A DNA stretch of 52,705 bases from Saccoglossus kowalevskii (GCF_000003605.2 NW_003107089.1:894959-947663); one strand, 5' to 3'. Shown: positions 1-13,010, numbered from the stretch's first letter. The notes: a model not told the origin generated them from the letters alone. Numbers and translations: made by a program.

Positions 1-3000
1 ATCACAAACGTTTCATAAAATAAAAAATGTGTTTTTATTTATACACTCAAAATGAATATGGTCAAATTATCATTAACATCATTAATATAAGGCCACGAGC
101 ACATTCAGTAATGTGGCAACCATGCATGGAACACTCCTGGGAACTCAAAACTCGTCTATTGGTCGTTGACTACACTATTTTTCTAAAACAAAAAAAGTAA
201 ATATTATCATATCCGAGTCCCGATGCAGCTAAATCGACCACTGTGGAGGAAAAGTTGGTCCAATTGAGTACTCACCGGTTGGTTTTCACTACTATGCAAA
301 TCATGAAACCAAGGTGCGAGTATTCTTCATAGAAACGGGTTCCTCTGTTATGTGGAAGTGATCGCCATATTGGAGTTTCCTGGTGATAACTCGTGTATGT
401 TTGTTGGCACATGTTAAACAAAATTAACTTTTTATATTTTATAGAATCTATAGGTATATCTATCGAAAATAGAACAGTGATCAAAATTGACAACTCGCAT
501 TGTTGTGATGCACATTCCATGTATTTTTAATAATAAATAAATTACTCAGTCAAATACGAAAATATTTTAAACATCTTTAGATGCTTACATATTATCTACA
601 GTTTATAGAACTTCAAAATATTGGTCACAGAAGATTTTATGGCCATTTTAAAAATCTCCACTCCCCAACTCTACTATTCATCTAGTAATATGCAAATTAG
701 TGCATATTCTGTTTTATTTCTGACATCAAAATGATCAATAAAATTAGTACTTATCACATCTTTTCACATTTCTCAGCGATTGTAAATGTAATTCATATGA
801 ACAAGTCACCGCGAAATTCTTCACAGTACTAATTTGAATTAATAAAGGATTTATTTACTTAGCAGTCATGTAACCATATTAACATAACATTGGTTTTTGA
901 GTATTGTGAATTGTGTTTTATGTTGTTTAAAACAATTTGTCTATGAAAATAACTAGTATGTGAATTGTACTTCCTGAAAAACCTCTACAACATCATTTAA
1001 CAACAACAAGACAAAAATAATTATTGTAATGTCATGAATTGTTTGTTCTGCCTCTATTACACAATCGCCATAATCTATTAACTGTGTTCTAAAATTGAAT
1101 TCCTGCGTCAAACTGGTCAAAAGATAGCAACGTCATTTTAACACGAAAAACAAAAGAATATATTTTCTATCCGCGTCATGGCGCCCTTCGCAAGCAGCAC
1201 ACGCACGGTTCAAAGAAGATGTTTCCAGCACCTGACAACTTGTGTTGTACACGTGTCGAATTTAATATTCCTGAAGTGATGTCAATGAGACGCCGAGCCT
1301 CGGTAATGTAAATACTGAGATGAACAGCACTTCTGTTTCTCGGTGGCCTCGTGCATTGGTGCCATAAGCTTTGATGTCTAGTTGCAATTGTGTTCGAAGA
1401 GAACTTACACAAAGCAAGTTTTCAGCCATGATATGAAAACGTATACAGTGTTTGGTCTATTCCCTCGGATAAGTAGAGATGAGGCAAGAAGAGGTTCGGT
1501 CGAATTGACAATTATATGCCGTTAGGATAGCAAAAATAAGAAATGTTTGGATCAGACAATTTTCGGAAAAACAAGGCTTTGCATTTTTCAAGTGCACTGG
1601 TTCCTATGGTAACATTATTTCTTCATATTTCGAAATTTTGCTCGGTGATATGAGATGAAAAAGTCACATATTATTATTGACATGACTTTTCAAAAAATGG
1701 TCATACAAGTTAGTGGACTTCCAGTATGATATACAATGAGTTATCTCCCACAATGCATTGCATATACGTGTAGGTAACATGCTCAGTGGCGCAAAAATTT
1801 AATTTGGCTCAAACTTGGCATTAAATTGTATATAAACTGAAAACTCTATACTTTCGAAAACTGTCTTATACAAAACTATTTAACACAAACACCCTTCGGT
1901 TCTAAACCGAACACACTGAGAAGTGACTGTGAACTTGGAATTGTTGGAGATCAACTATGGAAGTAGTCATCGTGCTTTCATATACCGATGTCTGGGTACC
2001 ATGACAACCAATAGTGCGCGTATAGAATATAATGTGTCGCGGAAGATGTCGCTCGACGTTAAAGCTACTCGTTTGAAATCTGTAAACTGACTTTCATGTC
2101 AAAGATAATTTCAGATAAATCAAAACATGTCCTTAAAATAGAGAAGGGGTAATTATATGGGAGTCGGTATATCTGAGAGGTAAATGTCCAAATATCACTT
2201 GTATTGTTTCTCACGTTTATAGCTAAACTACCTAGTTTATTTGCATCTCCAACCTAGTCACGATTGGCCTGTTACATAACCCATCGAAGTGAGATACAAT
2301 AGCACCGTTATCATTTCTCGTATTTCTACAACTTAGCTTATTCTGATCTGGCGGCAAGACTACAAGAGTTATAGATTGTATTTCTTATAAGCACCGACGA
2401 CGAGAAATCGCCGTAAATCCACAGCCTTTTTACGACACTTAAGTTTGTGTCTTTACGACACGTAAATAAAACACGATGACAACAAGAATGGAATGAACGC
2501 AATAAGTTGTTTTGTGACAAATTTAAATTGATTTTTTTTTTAAATCAACAACTTTCGAATTACATATAATGAATAATCCAGTAAACTGTCAGGTTTTACC
2601 AACTTTGATGAGATATCATGCGTATGTGGCATTATTTTTCAGCCAGCGTGCATAAAGATAGTAATCCATAATTCTTCACATGTAACATATTTCTTCGTAT
2701 CGCTTCGATGAGTTTATTTGATTTCACGGTCATTTAAAGACGGACTCGTCAAATTGAAACAATCAGCAAATTATGTAAATTAGCGTTCATCTCAATCGGA
2801 TCGGTCAATTGATAGCAACAGCGGAGGCATCTCAGAACCTGGGCTGCTCCGTAGAATCACAGAGAGCGTGCCACAAATTCCATGAATAAGTTTTGAAAGT
2901 AAGAATGAGAAAACAAATGATAATGAGACGGAGACAATTTTAATGCAATAAAGCTCCTACACGCACACTGCCTGAATAGTTGATGTGTTGCTGAATCATT

Positions 3001-3411
3001 TATTAATACCAGATTAGAAAAGTGGGAATTAGTCCACACACGAATTTACCTTAGGCTTTGCAAATTTAATGTGTATAACCCCCTTCAAGTTAAATACGGA
3101 GCTAAATATAAAATATATGTAAATATCATTTGTTGTTGTCATTTCTGGAGAGGAAAAAACTTGTTAATAAGACAATGTGTATCATGAATGTCTTGAAGCG
3201 GATGAAGACTACGCGAAGGTCTACGTCCTCCATTCTCACTAGCCAATCTCGCCCGTACCCCCTAAATGTTTGTGCATAGAAGGGGTTAGATTGAAATTAG
3301 AAGACATGCTCACCCGGATCACTATCAAATTAACCAGCTCATACCATGGATATCGTTGGTATATCAGACTTATCATTTTACCAGTAACTATTCGTTGACA
3401 CATCTAGCAAA
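1..3411. other. non-coding stretch, no gene seen
   Basis: AT-rich unique sequence. The open frames here are 60-80 codons, show no domain, and are matched by equally long frames on the other strand. Small items seen: an E-box CACGTG near 1250, POU octamers ATGCAAAT near 294 and 690 and ATTTGCAT near 2240, and an 8-bp inverted repeat AAAAGTCA/TGACTTTT at 1659-1690. No repeat array or transposon is visible. An exon with few codons could be missed by eye. Confidence 0.6.
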
Positions 3412-3582
3412 ATGGGTAAACAAAGCATTCTTTTATTCTCTGGAATCAGACTTCTATATTGTCATGGACGTTACGGGCAATTGCAGAGCGGCAGTTACAT
3501 TAAATTCGCAATATCTCAGCGATACGACAGCGATTCGAACAACAATGATGCTAAACTAGATTTTAAACTAGATTTGTGGTAA
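3412..3582 (+). CDS. candidate small ORF or 5' coding exon, 56 codons, function unknown
   Basis: The frame opens at ATG in a very good animal start context (AGCAAAATGG, A at -3 and G at +4), following an in-frame TAA upstream. It runs 56 codons to TAA at 3580-3582. The predicted peptide starts MGKQSILLFSGIRLLY, moderately hydrophobic, and ends in an acidic, Asn/Asp/Lys-rich tail finishing FKLDLW. The last codon and the stop lie on the sequence TGGTAAGTAA, which is also a near-perfect splice donor (TG|GTAAGT at 3579). The piece could therefore be a 167-nt first exon with a phase-2 intron rather than a complete small protein. I do not recognise the sequence. The frame is short enough to be chance; start context and donor are the only support. 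Confidence 0.15.
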   Translation: MGKQSILLFSGIRLLYCHGRYGQLQSGSYIKFAISQRYDSDSNNNDAKLDFKLDLW

Positions 3583-4404
3583 GTAACATAATTTTAAAAT
3601 GAATGGCCAGACCCCTCGACACATTTAACACCGTTAAGGTCCGGGGCAACATTTGACTTTTCCAAAATTGCGTTTGAAAACTTCCGTTCACCTTAATTGC
3701 CCAAAGTTCATTACATTTGGCGAACTAATTGGCCCATGGTAGACCTAAATTTCCAGCTTAATTTATGTCCAATTTATCTGGAAATTCATATTTGAAATTA
3801 CATCAAATTTCTCTTTGATGTTGACCCTAATATCCCAGGTGTTAAATGAAAATTGTTCTGTCGGAGCGTGAAGATTTCGAAATGCCATCACCCCTAACCG
3901 ACATAGTGTTACCGCTAATCAGCGCTGAGAGCGCCCGCAGATACATACTTGGGGAAGCTAATCAGAGCTGATTGAATTTGTAATCAAGTGTCCGTGATTC
4001 TCCCAACCGTTTCAATGGACTGTATTAGTTTAGTTGCACTCCGGGTTCAATAGGATTCATTTAGCGTTAATTTTGAGAGAAATATTGAAAATATTGCGTG
4101 AAAATTGGGAAATGACTAAAAATTATAGTATATATTCGTCGGTCGATTTTCTTTTAAAAGGGAAACATTATAGATCTTGATTGTGTCCTAGCAGTTCTTG
4201 TTAGTGACGTAGATATGCCCCATTTGTACATTATGAATCAGTGTATTCTCCTTGGGGATGAGAAGTAACCGTCTTCTATGTATTATACTGCTTTGTCTCT
4301 CGCGAGAATTGCTGATTAATTTGATTTTGATCGAGCTTAAAAGCGAAGTATAGTACTGGACTGTTTTTTGCTTTGTTTTCATGTTATATGCTGCGTAAAA
4401 TCAT

Positions 4405-4552
<148 letters not shown>

Positions 4553-5380
4553 ATTGCATCGAGAATTTCTTGCGTAAAACTTGCGATAATTGCGATATTT
4601 CAATTTCAAGAATGTTTTCTATCATATAACATTGCTCTTCCTATCTATGATGTCTTATATATAAATTGATCCCTACCTTAGAATTGACGAAGAATGTGTA
4701 AGTTATCCGTAATGCATTATGTCTAAACACTGTGTAAATGCATTCAATTGGGGAGTGTTCAATAATGTCGTCCGTTTGTATGTAAAAATACAGGTATTGC
4801 TAGATTCAGAACGTTTAATATGACATGGTGTCGTTTCACAAATAATCTCAAATATTCTAGGTTAGACAATGACATTTTCATCACATAAACCACTGTATGA
4901 ATTGTTTACCCCTTCAAAAAATGAATTTCCCTAAATCAAAACAAAAACCATCGACAAAATCATTTTTATAATTGGTTACACCGACTAATTGACAATCCCG
5001 AGCACAGCACACCGCCCTCTGGAGACTAAATACTAGAAATTTACGAAAGGGGAATCAACGGACAAAAACTGCACGCGTCATGATGGAACTTATGATCTAT
5101 GGCAGACACACAATCCTCGTATGTGATAAAGATGTTTGGTCCCCTCACTTGAGTATTTTTTTTTTAAAAAGAAGGGTTAATCTTTTTCAGATATTTTCTG
5201 ACAGTTTCCCCTGGAGACGTTTAATGGTTCCTTGCGTTTGGGTATTAGAAATATATGTATATCGTAAGCATGTAAATATAATAATAAATTGTCTGTATAT
5301 TTTTATAAATTTCACGTTTGTAAAATGTAAAATCCAGTTCGACAATCGAATCTTTTGATGTGCGCTGTTGAAGTAAAAAG

Positions 5381-5433
5381 ATATATATATATATATAGTA
5401 TAGTATAGTATAGTATAGTATAGTATAGTATAG
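5381..5433. repeat. compound (AT)n-(AGTAT)n microsatellite
   Basis: About eight AT dinucleotides run directly into about seven units of the pentamer AGTAT/TATAG. The pentamer probably arose by a point change in the AT tract followed by expansion. Confidence 0.97.
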
Positions 5434-6788
5434 AACCTGAATTATGATGACAAATCGCAACAATGATAAATGCACACGATCGGCATTAGCGGCTCGGCGG
5501 CCCTGTATTGTCGGCAAAACTCAATCACTCGCGGACACGATGAGAGTCACAATAACGCGGAGAAAAATTGTGGCCCGGTAGGGGTTCTTTTGAAAGAGAG
5601 AGCGTTGGAACTTTAGTTCAGGGAAACGTACAATGGGTTTGAGACACTGAATAGACGTGTTATCAGTAGGCATTGTAGATTACGTGGCGATGAAGTGTTA
5701 GAAAGCAAGACGGCGAGGAAACATCATAACAAACCAACAATTGAATCAGATTCCCCGTCATCATTGATGCAATTTCGTAATACTGTCAGTGGAAGATAGC
5801 CTTATTATCCTGTGCACAATTTTACGATAGTTAGGACAAATTCATTGTGCCTTACACGCAAGAAAAAAAAACTTGCTATAATAAATAAATACGAAAATTA
5901 ATAAATAAATGTCAATACAAAAGAATCAGACGAACTCATCTTCACTTTATGTTCACGCTATGTTTAAACTTCAACCCATTTTTACTATACTTCAAGAACA
6001 TTTTCTGTCAAATTTTGTTGCATATAGTGGACATAAGTTGGACAATTAGTTCTGCAGCCGGAGACGAGATATTGTTGTATACCCACCAGCATTGAATACG
6101 TGTACGCATAAAATGAAAAACCGAAGAACAGCTCTTTCTGTGAAAGATGTTTGTTGAAGAAACTTTTGTGGTCAATTCCGGTGAGTAGACGTGCATTTGG
6201 GCTTTGTTCCGGCATCGATGATGTACGTCATACTCAATGTGCTTGAACTAACTAGCTAAGGCGGGCGCTACACGTCACGATGATATGGAAAATTATGTGT
6301 GTTTTTTTTTTTACATAATTAACGATTTCGGTGTTGATTAGATAAATTAGATGATGGTAAAGCACAAGAGCCTGAGGAAGGTTTAATTACTGATAACGTG
6401 ACGCCTTCGTTCAAGTGATCTATTATTTTAACGATGTACACAACGGACTGTTAATGTTTTGAAAAATGACCATATGGAATAATACCGTAAATTTCAGTTA
6501 ATCTTGTCCGAGCATTACATAACACAGTATTTGAACTATTACTATCGGGGTTGTCTTGCAGTTTCTTTTAAAATCGCCCCGGGCGCCTAGTATACAATGT
6601 AATGCTGGTCACAGAAAAATCATAGAGTAAAGCCGTTCGTGCTCTTAAAGCCATCTGATATAGCCGTGCCGGCGCTCATATTGCTCTTACGAAACGAGCG
6701 GTTGCCGTGATAGACAACTCGAACAGACGTTGTTTGTCACAAAGTCAGTCGTATAATACATTTCTTTTCTTCATACGTGACATGTCAG

Positions 6789-6928
6789 ATTTACAAATGA
6801 GAATGATCCGGGGGGATACTAGAGGTTGCGAGATGGCAAATTGTGAGTCTCCATGTGACGTCATTGTCGGTATCAAACATGACGAAATTAGAGCTTTCGT
6901 TTACCAAATCCTCGCTCAATTTACTTTT
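6789..6928 (+). other. weak candidate internal exon
   Basis: A pyrimidine-rich run (6760-6775) followed by ACATGTCAG gives an acceptor at 6788, and TTTT|GTAAGT gives a strong donor at 6929. The 140-nt interval is open in one frame, which itself stays open from a GTG codon at 6707 to 7090. The translation includes a Cys-containing stretch CEMANCESPCDVIVGIK that I do not recognise. Good splice-like signals occur by chance every few hundred bases, so this is only a candidate. The interval also holds a full CRE palindrome TGACGTCA at 6856-6863. Confidence 0.1.
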
Positions 6929-7294
6929 GTAAGTTTCTTTTTAGAAAAAAATCATGAATTCGCTAAAAATAGTAAAATGCCGAAGGAAGAATTCACGTTG
7001 CGCAGAAAACCTATTCAGTTAGTTCCCGGTACGTCGGATCCGCACTTAGTCAGTATGTGGTTATTCTTCGTCAGTTTCCGCGGCGGATAACTATCATGAC
7101 CACAATATAGATAACTGACTGTATTAATGTGTTATGTTTCTCCGATTCAGGACTGAACTACAAACTGTAAAACGAGTTTTAACTAACTTGAACTTAATTC
7201 CCAATTTACGTATTTAGAAGTGTTGTATTGAATAGCGTGATTCTTAAAATACAAGATTTAACTTACCTCACTTCACTCCATCAAAGGGTGTTTT

Positions 7295-7337
7295 TGATTG
7301 GCTGTCCTATTCTCAAACCAAACCAATAAGCCAATCA
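7295..7337. promoter_or_regulatory. CCAAT-box cluster with 9-bp inverted repeat
   Basis: Three CCAAT pentamers lie within 43 bp. One is inverted (TGATTGGCT, 7295-7303) and two are direct (7323 and within AGCCAATCA, 7329-7337). The first and last form a perfect 9-bp inverted repeat. TGATTGGCT and AGCCAATCA match the extended NF-Y site, and clustered NF-Y sites are typical of promoters in animals. No TATA box or coding exon is obvious nearby, so a promoter role is inference. Confidence 0.3.
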
Positions 7338-8435
7338 TAAGGGCCCTGGCTTATTCGCTGCTATGATTGATTCTTGTGGCATACGAAGTGTATCGATCAC
7401 CACCACAAAGAAGTTACCTGTCTTGGCGTAAAAATACGTTCGTTTCCCAATAATACTGTTGTGGCGATGACATTGTGATTGATATTTTAAATTTTAATTT
7501 TCGTATCGTGTTTCTATTTTCGGAGCAGAAGGCCGAGTCAAAAGGCATGTCACTGTAGCATATATATTCTTAGTATTAACCCTTTAAAATACATGATTCT
7601 TTTTAATATTATAAGTTGTTCAGACCTTCGTCTCATAAAACATCATTTTTGAAAGGAGAACACAAATGAGAGCAATTTTGGTGGATCAGAAAATCCTGCA
7701 CAATGCCAGTACTATCTGATAAAACTGGGAGTGATGGAGAGATAAGGCGTGTGTATAGAGCTATTGTACTTTCTGTGATCTCGGTCGAAATACCGCAAGC
7801 GGTGCCACTAGAACACACCGCGAGAGATTACCAACGGAATCGAGGCTACTGAACTTATATTCACTCTCCTTAATGTGCCGAAAAAAATAAATGAATATCA
7901 GAGATAACGATGAAAGTTATCTACAACTATGGTTGCCTTGGCTACGCGCGAATGTCGTTTAATTCTTCAAGTGATCTTTTATCAGAGAGCTTCCTTTGTG
8001 GCTGTTTTGTCACATTGCTTGAACAAAAGTTCGCAATCCGATAACTTCACGGGTTCCGTACACTCTTTGGGTGGGGACGAGGAACGCTGTTTTAATCAAT
8101 TAGTGATCGGGCATACGAAACAACTTAATCAAGAGCCTTGCATGGCGTGCCGATCAAGGCGTTGTCACATCGTAGGGCAAAAGTGGGGGCGAGTCATTGA
8201 TTCTGCTAGCCACGCAGAATCCATTACCGTGCGTACTGAAGAACCACAAGTAGGCTTCACTCAACAAAGACAAGAGCGACAGATCTACTGCTGAATATGC
8301 AACGCGCGCTAATAAAGCTTCGAGAACGTGGTCAAGTGCTTTTACTTTTGGCTTCCATATATGAACATAGCTGTTGTATTGAAAGGGAATTTCCAAATTG
8401 AAGCAGATGAAGTCGAACTAAGCTTGATTGTTTTG

Positions 8436-8454
8436 TTTTCTTTCTTTCTTTCTT
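8436..8454 (+). repeat. short (TTTC)n pyrimidine tract
   Basis: A short CTTT run ending in CTTAG|GTACATAC. It resembles a strong 3' splice site, but the sequence after it has no sustained open frame. The following GTACATACATGTAC is a near-palindrome. Confidence 0.8.
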
Positions 8455-9913
8455 AGGTACATACATGTACAGACAAAATACCTAAAACGAACTTAGCGAC
8501 ATTTTAAATACAAAAAACTATATTTCTAAAATAACGTAAAATAAAGTCGATCGATCAGTGTGCGACATGTGCGAACGACGTCATACCTATTTGCGACATT
8601 GCGCCATCGTGATTTCAAGGCAGGCCAATATTTCACATACACGTAAAGAAGAAGCTTTGTTGTGCATAAAGCGAAACGACGATTTTACCAAGTGTGTCTT
8701 TTCTCACGTAATAGTTGAGGAAACTTTTAATATCGGTTGTACGTCAGGATGCATAAATCATCGATTGTTTGAATCGCCTTGTTTTTCTGGAGGCCGCTGA
8801 GCCAGTATTGTGCAATCGTACATTATCGTTGTTTCGGTCTTTTGTGTAATCGTATTGGTCATTCTTATCACGCACATCTCACCTCAAATGACCTTGTTAT
8901 GAAAACCTGTAAAAAAGTACATTATTCGCAGCCCTGGATTCGTAAAAAGCGAACTACAATAAGCATCGGCACAAAGGTTGAGACCCGGGCCATTGTAAAG
9001 TGTGAGGAAATAGACACATCGTCAACATCTGTCCCCCACAGGCTACATTTGTGACCCTGGAGTGCCCCTGAACCGTGGCGGCGTGCACCACACTAAGTTC
9101 GTAAAATAATAAATATGAGAATGTTCGACGATCGAATGATGATTCCACGACTTAAAGTTATTATTTTATAATTTCAAAATAAAAGGTTCGATTACATACA
9201 GTGTACGCTCATTGTGGTGGAGGTATGGTTCCGCTGGAGGAGAGATGCGCAAACATCCAAACATCCATTTTTTCTCTACTGATTCGAAAAATGTTTTCTA
9301 AGTTTAGTGGGATTTCAGAGTTTTTTTTCAATGAGAAAGTGGTTGAAGTACAATCGAACACAATTATATGAATGCCGTACGATTTGTTTCGTTCTGTCAT
9401 TGCCAGAAGTTGTTTTTTATAGTTGGGGGCGCTTCAAGGCTTCGTGTGATTTCGGCTACGTATACCTGTTTCAAAGCGGTACTGCCAATCCGAACACAAG
9501 GCTCAGAGTTCTGGTGGTTTTGGTCAGAACAAAAGATTAAGTTCATTTGCATGTCCGGAGTATTGAAAGTCTGATATGGTCGAGGATTTGCACTCTTCAC
9601 ACTGGCATCCATAGGCCAAAGTACAACCTCGGTCACGTGATAACTGCAACCATGGACTGCACTCTATTGCCCATGAATGCAGAAAGATTTGATCTGTGTG
9701 GTCTATGTCGGTTACAACAAGTAACACATGAACATAACACACTTCAAGTCACAAATATTATTTGACATGATCCGGACAGACAAAAATGTAATCTTTATGA
9801 TAACCACCATTTTTAAATATAAACTTAGGGTCATTTCTGCGTAACGATTCCGATTTCGTGACGATGCTTTTTGTTTGTTTGTTTTTTATTTGATGAGATG
9901 CGATAGCGACACG

Positions 9914-10117
9914 TTTTCCTCTCCACACCAGATGACAGTAGAATTTCAGTATTTAATGCATCGCTTGAGTAGTGGTGAGATTTAATCTGTCTTATACATA
10001 TTGTATATTCCGTGATGATGGATATGAAAATGTCATCTCAAAGTACCTTCTAAAAACCCACAAACACCACTAATGCACCGCGTCTGAAATAACACGCTGT
10101 CTCATTTGCATATTTAC
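9914..10117 (+). repeat. 204-bp dispersed element, copy 1
   Basis: This block recurs as the reverse complement at 38610-38816. From CTCCACACCAGATG to GCATATTTAC I aligned the two by hand over about 195 bp and found a single substitution (GTATATTCCG here, GTATACTCCG there), plus a small length difference in the A/T run at the left end. Flanking sequences beyond these limits do not align. The right end carries the POU octamer ATTTGCAT (10104-10111). I see no terminal inverted repeat, no poly(A) tail, no tRNA-like A/B box and no clear target-site duplication. It could be a non-autonomous transposon, a SINE-like element or a duplicated regulatory block. A 13-bp match TTAGGGTCATTTC also lies to the left of both cores (near 9826 here, near 39037-39050 there), hinting at a longer, internally variable element. 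Confidence 0.9.
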
Positions 10118-11328
10118 CACTTCACCACCATCGACTCGTCGCAATGTTGTCCAGTCTGATTGAATTTTCTTTTTCTTTTCTTTCTTTTTTTTTGGAGGCT
10201 ACGGGGAAAGCTTAATTATTATTTAATTATTTATTTATTTTGAATGGTGAATTTATATATTAATATTCTGATCACGTATATAAAAATGATTAATATGGTA
10301 AAATTCATTAACGAATGTATTTATATGTCGGCTGCCCGCCCCACGTGGGATAACCTTCGTATCGACAGCAAAAAAAAAAGATGATTGACACCACGTATAG
10401 GTTAAAGTCGAAGGTGGTCCGGGTGCACGCTGTGACAGTGACGACACTGCTCTTTGCTGACACACAGACAATATCAATTCAAATTTCCTGAAATAATTAT
10501 GTCGGTATAGTATTATTCAATAGCGAGGTTATTTAGCATAACTATATTGAGCAGTATGTGGCATTACATGTAGGTAATCAGATTATATATCATCCGAGAT
10601 TAAGAAGTCTGCGATATTTTTTTTTCTTTTTTTTCTCTGTATTGTTAAGATCAAAATGGTCGTGTTTTAAGATGACCGCCACTTAGCAAATTGAAAAGTT
10701 TTTTTTTTCTTTTCTTGGGCACGAATTTTGCTCCAGGTGACAAGCGTTCGACAGCAGAGCAGGGAGCAGCCATTGAGATACATGAATCAATATCTCAGTG
10801 TTTGCTTGATGTATTGTTGTGCTTATACTGGGTTCCCCGGAGAGTCGTAAACGATATAAATAACATGTACAAAAAAGCTCCGTATTTTTTCATCAAATAA
10901 ATATAAACTAAGAATTCGCTCAATTGTAATGTTAAAATAGTCATTATCATTACGAAACGTTCTACAACGTCAAGGTCAGCTTTGTTTTAAAAACTGCCTG
11001 TAAAAGATCAAGTTTACCAAAGTGATAGTTACTCTTTTGTATGTTTGATAACTGTTTTAGGGATAGCTTGAATCTACCAGTCTTCCTTTTTTCAAACAAA
11101 TTGTTTATCATCCGCACTCTCGCCAAATCGGTTACGTTTGAACTACATTACAACCAATGACCTTAATCATGAAATTGTGAAGCGAGTCTGGTATGTAGTA
11201 TATGACACCGTTGTTATTTGTTACGGTAATGTAACATTCAAAATTATTATACACCAAGATCATACCTTTGAAAGTATTCAGAAACGCCGCGCGCAAATAA
11301 CGTCGCCGGAGCACATTGACACTAAATG

Positions 11329-11338
11329 CGCATGCGCC
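11329..11338. promoter_or_regulatory. NRF-1-type palindrome GCGCATGCGC
   Basis: A perfect 10-bp palindrome matching the NRF-1 consensus sits in a small CpG-rich patch (11285-11345, with GCCGCGCGC and CGTCGCCGG). NRF-1 sites of this kind often mark animal promoters. No transcript evidence is available here, and a related site (ATGCGCATGCG) occurs near 46740. Confidence 0.25.
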
Positions 11339-11722
11339 CCTGGAGCTTTCGATCAAACGATGATGATGTAACACACGAGACCAAATGCTTGGCCTTCAGC
11401 AATGTCGGTCGGTTGCAAATGAACGGATTATGTACTAGATATTGATGTATATACGCAGACGAAAATGTATTCATATCAAGGATTCGGAATCGATTAAACT
11501 ACAAATGTATTTGGCGAAATATATTGAACCGGAAATTTTTCTTTCATTCTGATTAACATACTATGATATATTGAATCTTGGTGTACATAACAACTAGTGA
11601 AAGAACGATTTCATTTATTCATTTCTTGCCTGTGTATATACGGATTTGACGAATAAAAATGCCTTTAACAGTCTTGTGGTACGGTGTATTACCGTCGGTA
11701 ATAACTTTTAAAGAAACTGAAC

Positions 11723-11747
11723 GTTGACTGCACGTGCAGCAGTCAAC
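11723..11747. other. 9-bp perfect hairpin with E-box in the loop
   Basis: The arms GTTGACTGC (11723-11731) and GCAGTCAAC (11739-11747) are exact reverse complements separated by ACGTGCA. The E-box CACGTG spans the arm/loop junction inside a 12-bp palindrome CTGCACGTGCAG, so two alternative palindromic structures are nested. It does not match the iron-responsive element loop (CAGUGN). Role unknown. Confidence 0.6.
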
Positions 11748-12490
11748 ATCACTGGGTTCTTCTGCTTTAATACAGCACTATAGTATTCTTTTTACCTTGA
11801 GGCTGGCGTGTCTTTTGTTTCTTTTATTTCGATTCGTATGCATCTACACACTCATGTCGATAGTGGAAAATATCTATAGGAATTAAAAGAAAATGCGTGC
11901 CTTTAAAAGAAACCCTCAATGCAAAATATTTTCTATACGACGGACGCCTGAGTCGCTTTTATTAAATGTAAATACATTGAATCTATTAATTGATCGGCAA
12001 TCAATACTTACGCTAGTACCGTACTGCTGTGTTTAATCCAAATATTGTGAAATGGTCTTTGTATGCGGTAATTCATCCATAATCGGGGCTGTCTAAACAT
12101 TATCAATAAAATCACCGGTTTGGTAATTCAGTATGGAACCTTGAATTGTGTGTGTGTTTTTTTTTTGTTTTTTTTCTAAATATGGTTATAATTGTCGGTG
12201 TTTTGTTTCTGGATTTTATGACTTCGTCATATATGGTTACTCTTTTTTAATCGTGAGAAACGGTAATTTCTTCTTATGAGTGTCAACAAACCGGACTAAT
12301 AGCGTTAATATCTTAATTCGATCTTCAATCAGATAGATTTTTTAAAACTGTCTAACGCTGAGAATGTAAATTGAATATTTGTCTTTGTCATGTGATATCT
12401 TTGTTTGGGTACATCATAAAACCCGCAATTTTGTTTAGCTGTCAATAAGCTGTGCTTGTTGCGTGGCCGCGTTACCTATAGTGTAAATAA

Positions 12491-13010
12491 CACGCAACAG
12501 TCGTCACGCAGTACCACAGTCGTCGCGCAGCGACTTAGTCGTCACGCAGTCCGCAGTCGTCGTGCAGCGACATAGTCGTGACGCAGTGCTACTGTTACGC
12601 GCGGATTTTGGGCACGGCGCGCCAGGCGTCCCTTCAGCCCGCAAAATTACAAATCAACTGATAAACCCAGCCCACCGGAGGTCTACTTCGCCCTCTACCG
12701 AAATTCTGGATCCGCCCGTCACTGTTGTTACACAGCGCTACATTCTTCACCCAGTACTACGGTCGTCACACAGTGCCTCCTTTGTCAAGCAGCGACAGAT
12801 CGTCAGGCAGCACCAGCTTCTTCACACAGCGCGCTACAGTCGACACGCAGCGCCATAGTTGTCGCGCGGCGCTACACTGGACACGCAGCGCGCTACAGTC
12901 GACACGCAGCGCCACAGTCGTCACGCAGCGCTACAGTCGACGCGCAGTGCCGTAGTTGTCACGCAGCGCTACAGTCGACGCGAAGCGCCGTAGTTGCCAC
13001 GCAGCGCGTT
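12491..13010. repeat. CpG-dense 19-bp minisatellite with 38-bp higher-order unit
   Basis: The 19-bp unit is GCTACAGTCGACACGCAGC and variants. In the right half, two versions alternate (GCTACAGTCGACGCGCAG and GCCGTAGTTGTCACGCAG), giving a 38-bp dimer. The array is degenerate at the left (12491-12597), interrupted by about 120 bp of unrelated GC-richer DNA (12600-12718), and most regular at 12840-13008. CpG occurs about once per 8-9 bases, far above the surroundings. Open frames across it (TQRYSRHAVP-like repeats) reflect the array and are not evidence of a protein. Confidence 0.93.

Noticed and set aside
8430-8475. Strong 3' splice site (TTTC)n-TTAG|GT
   Set aside because: No sustained open frame follows, and the pyrimidine run is explained by a microsatellite.
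12562-12955. Overlapping 98- and 76-codon frames with repeated TQRYSRHAVP-like motifs
   Set aside because: They follow the 19-bp minisatellite; overlapping frames are equally open, as expected from a repeat lacking stops.
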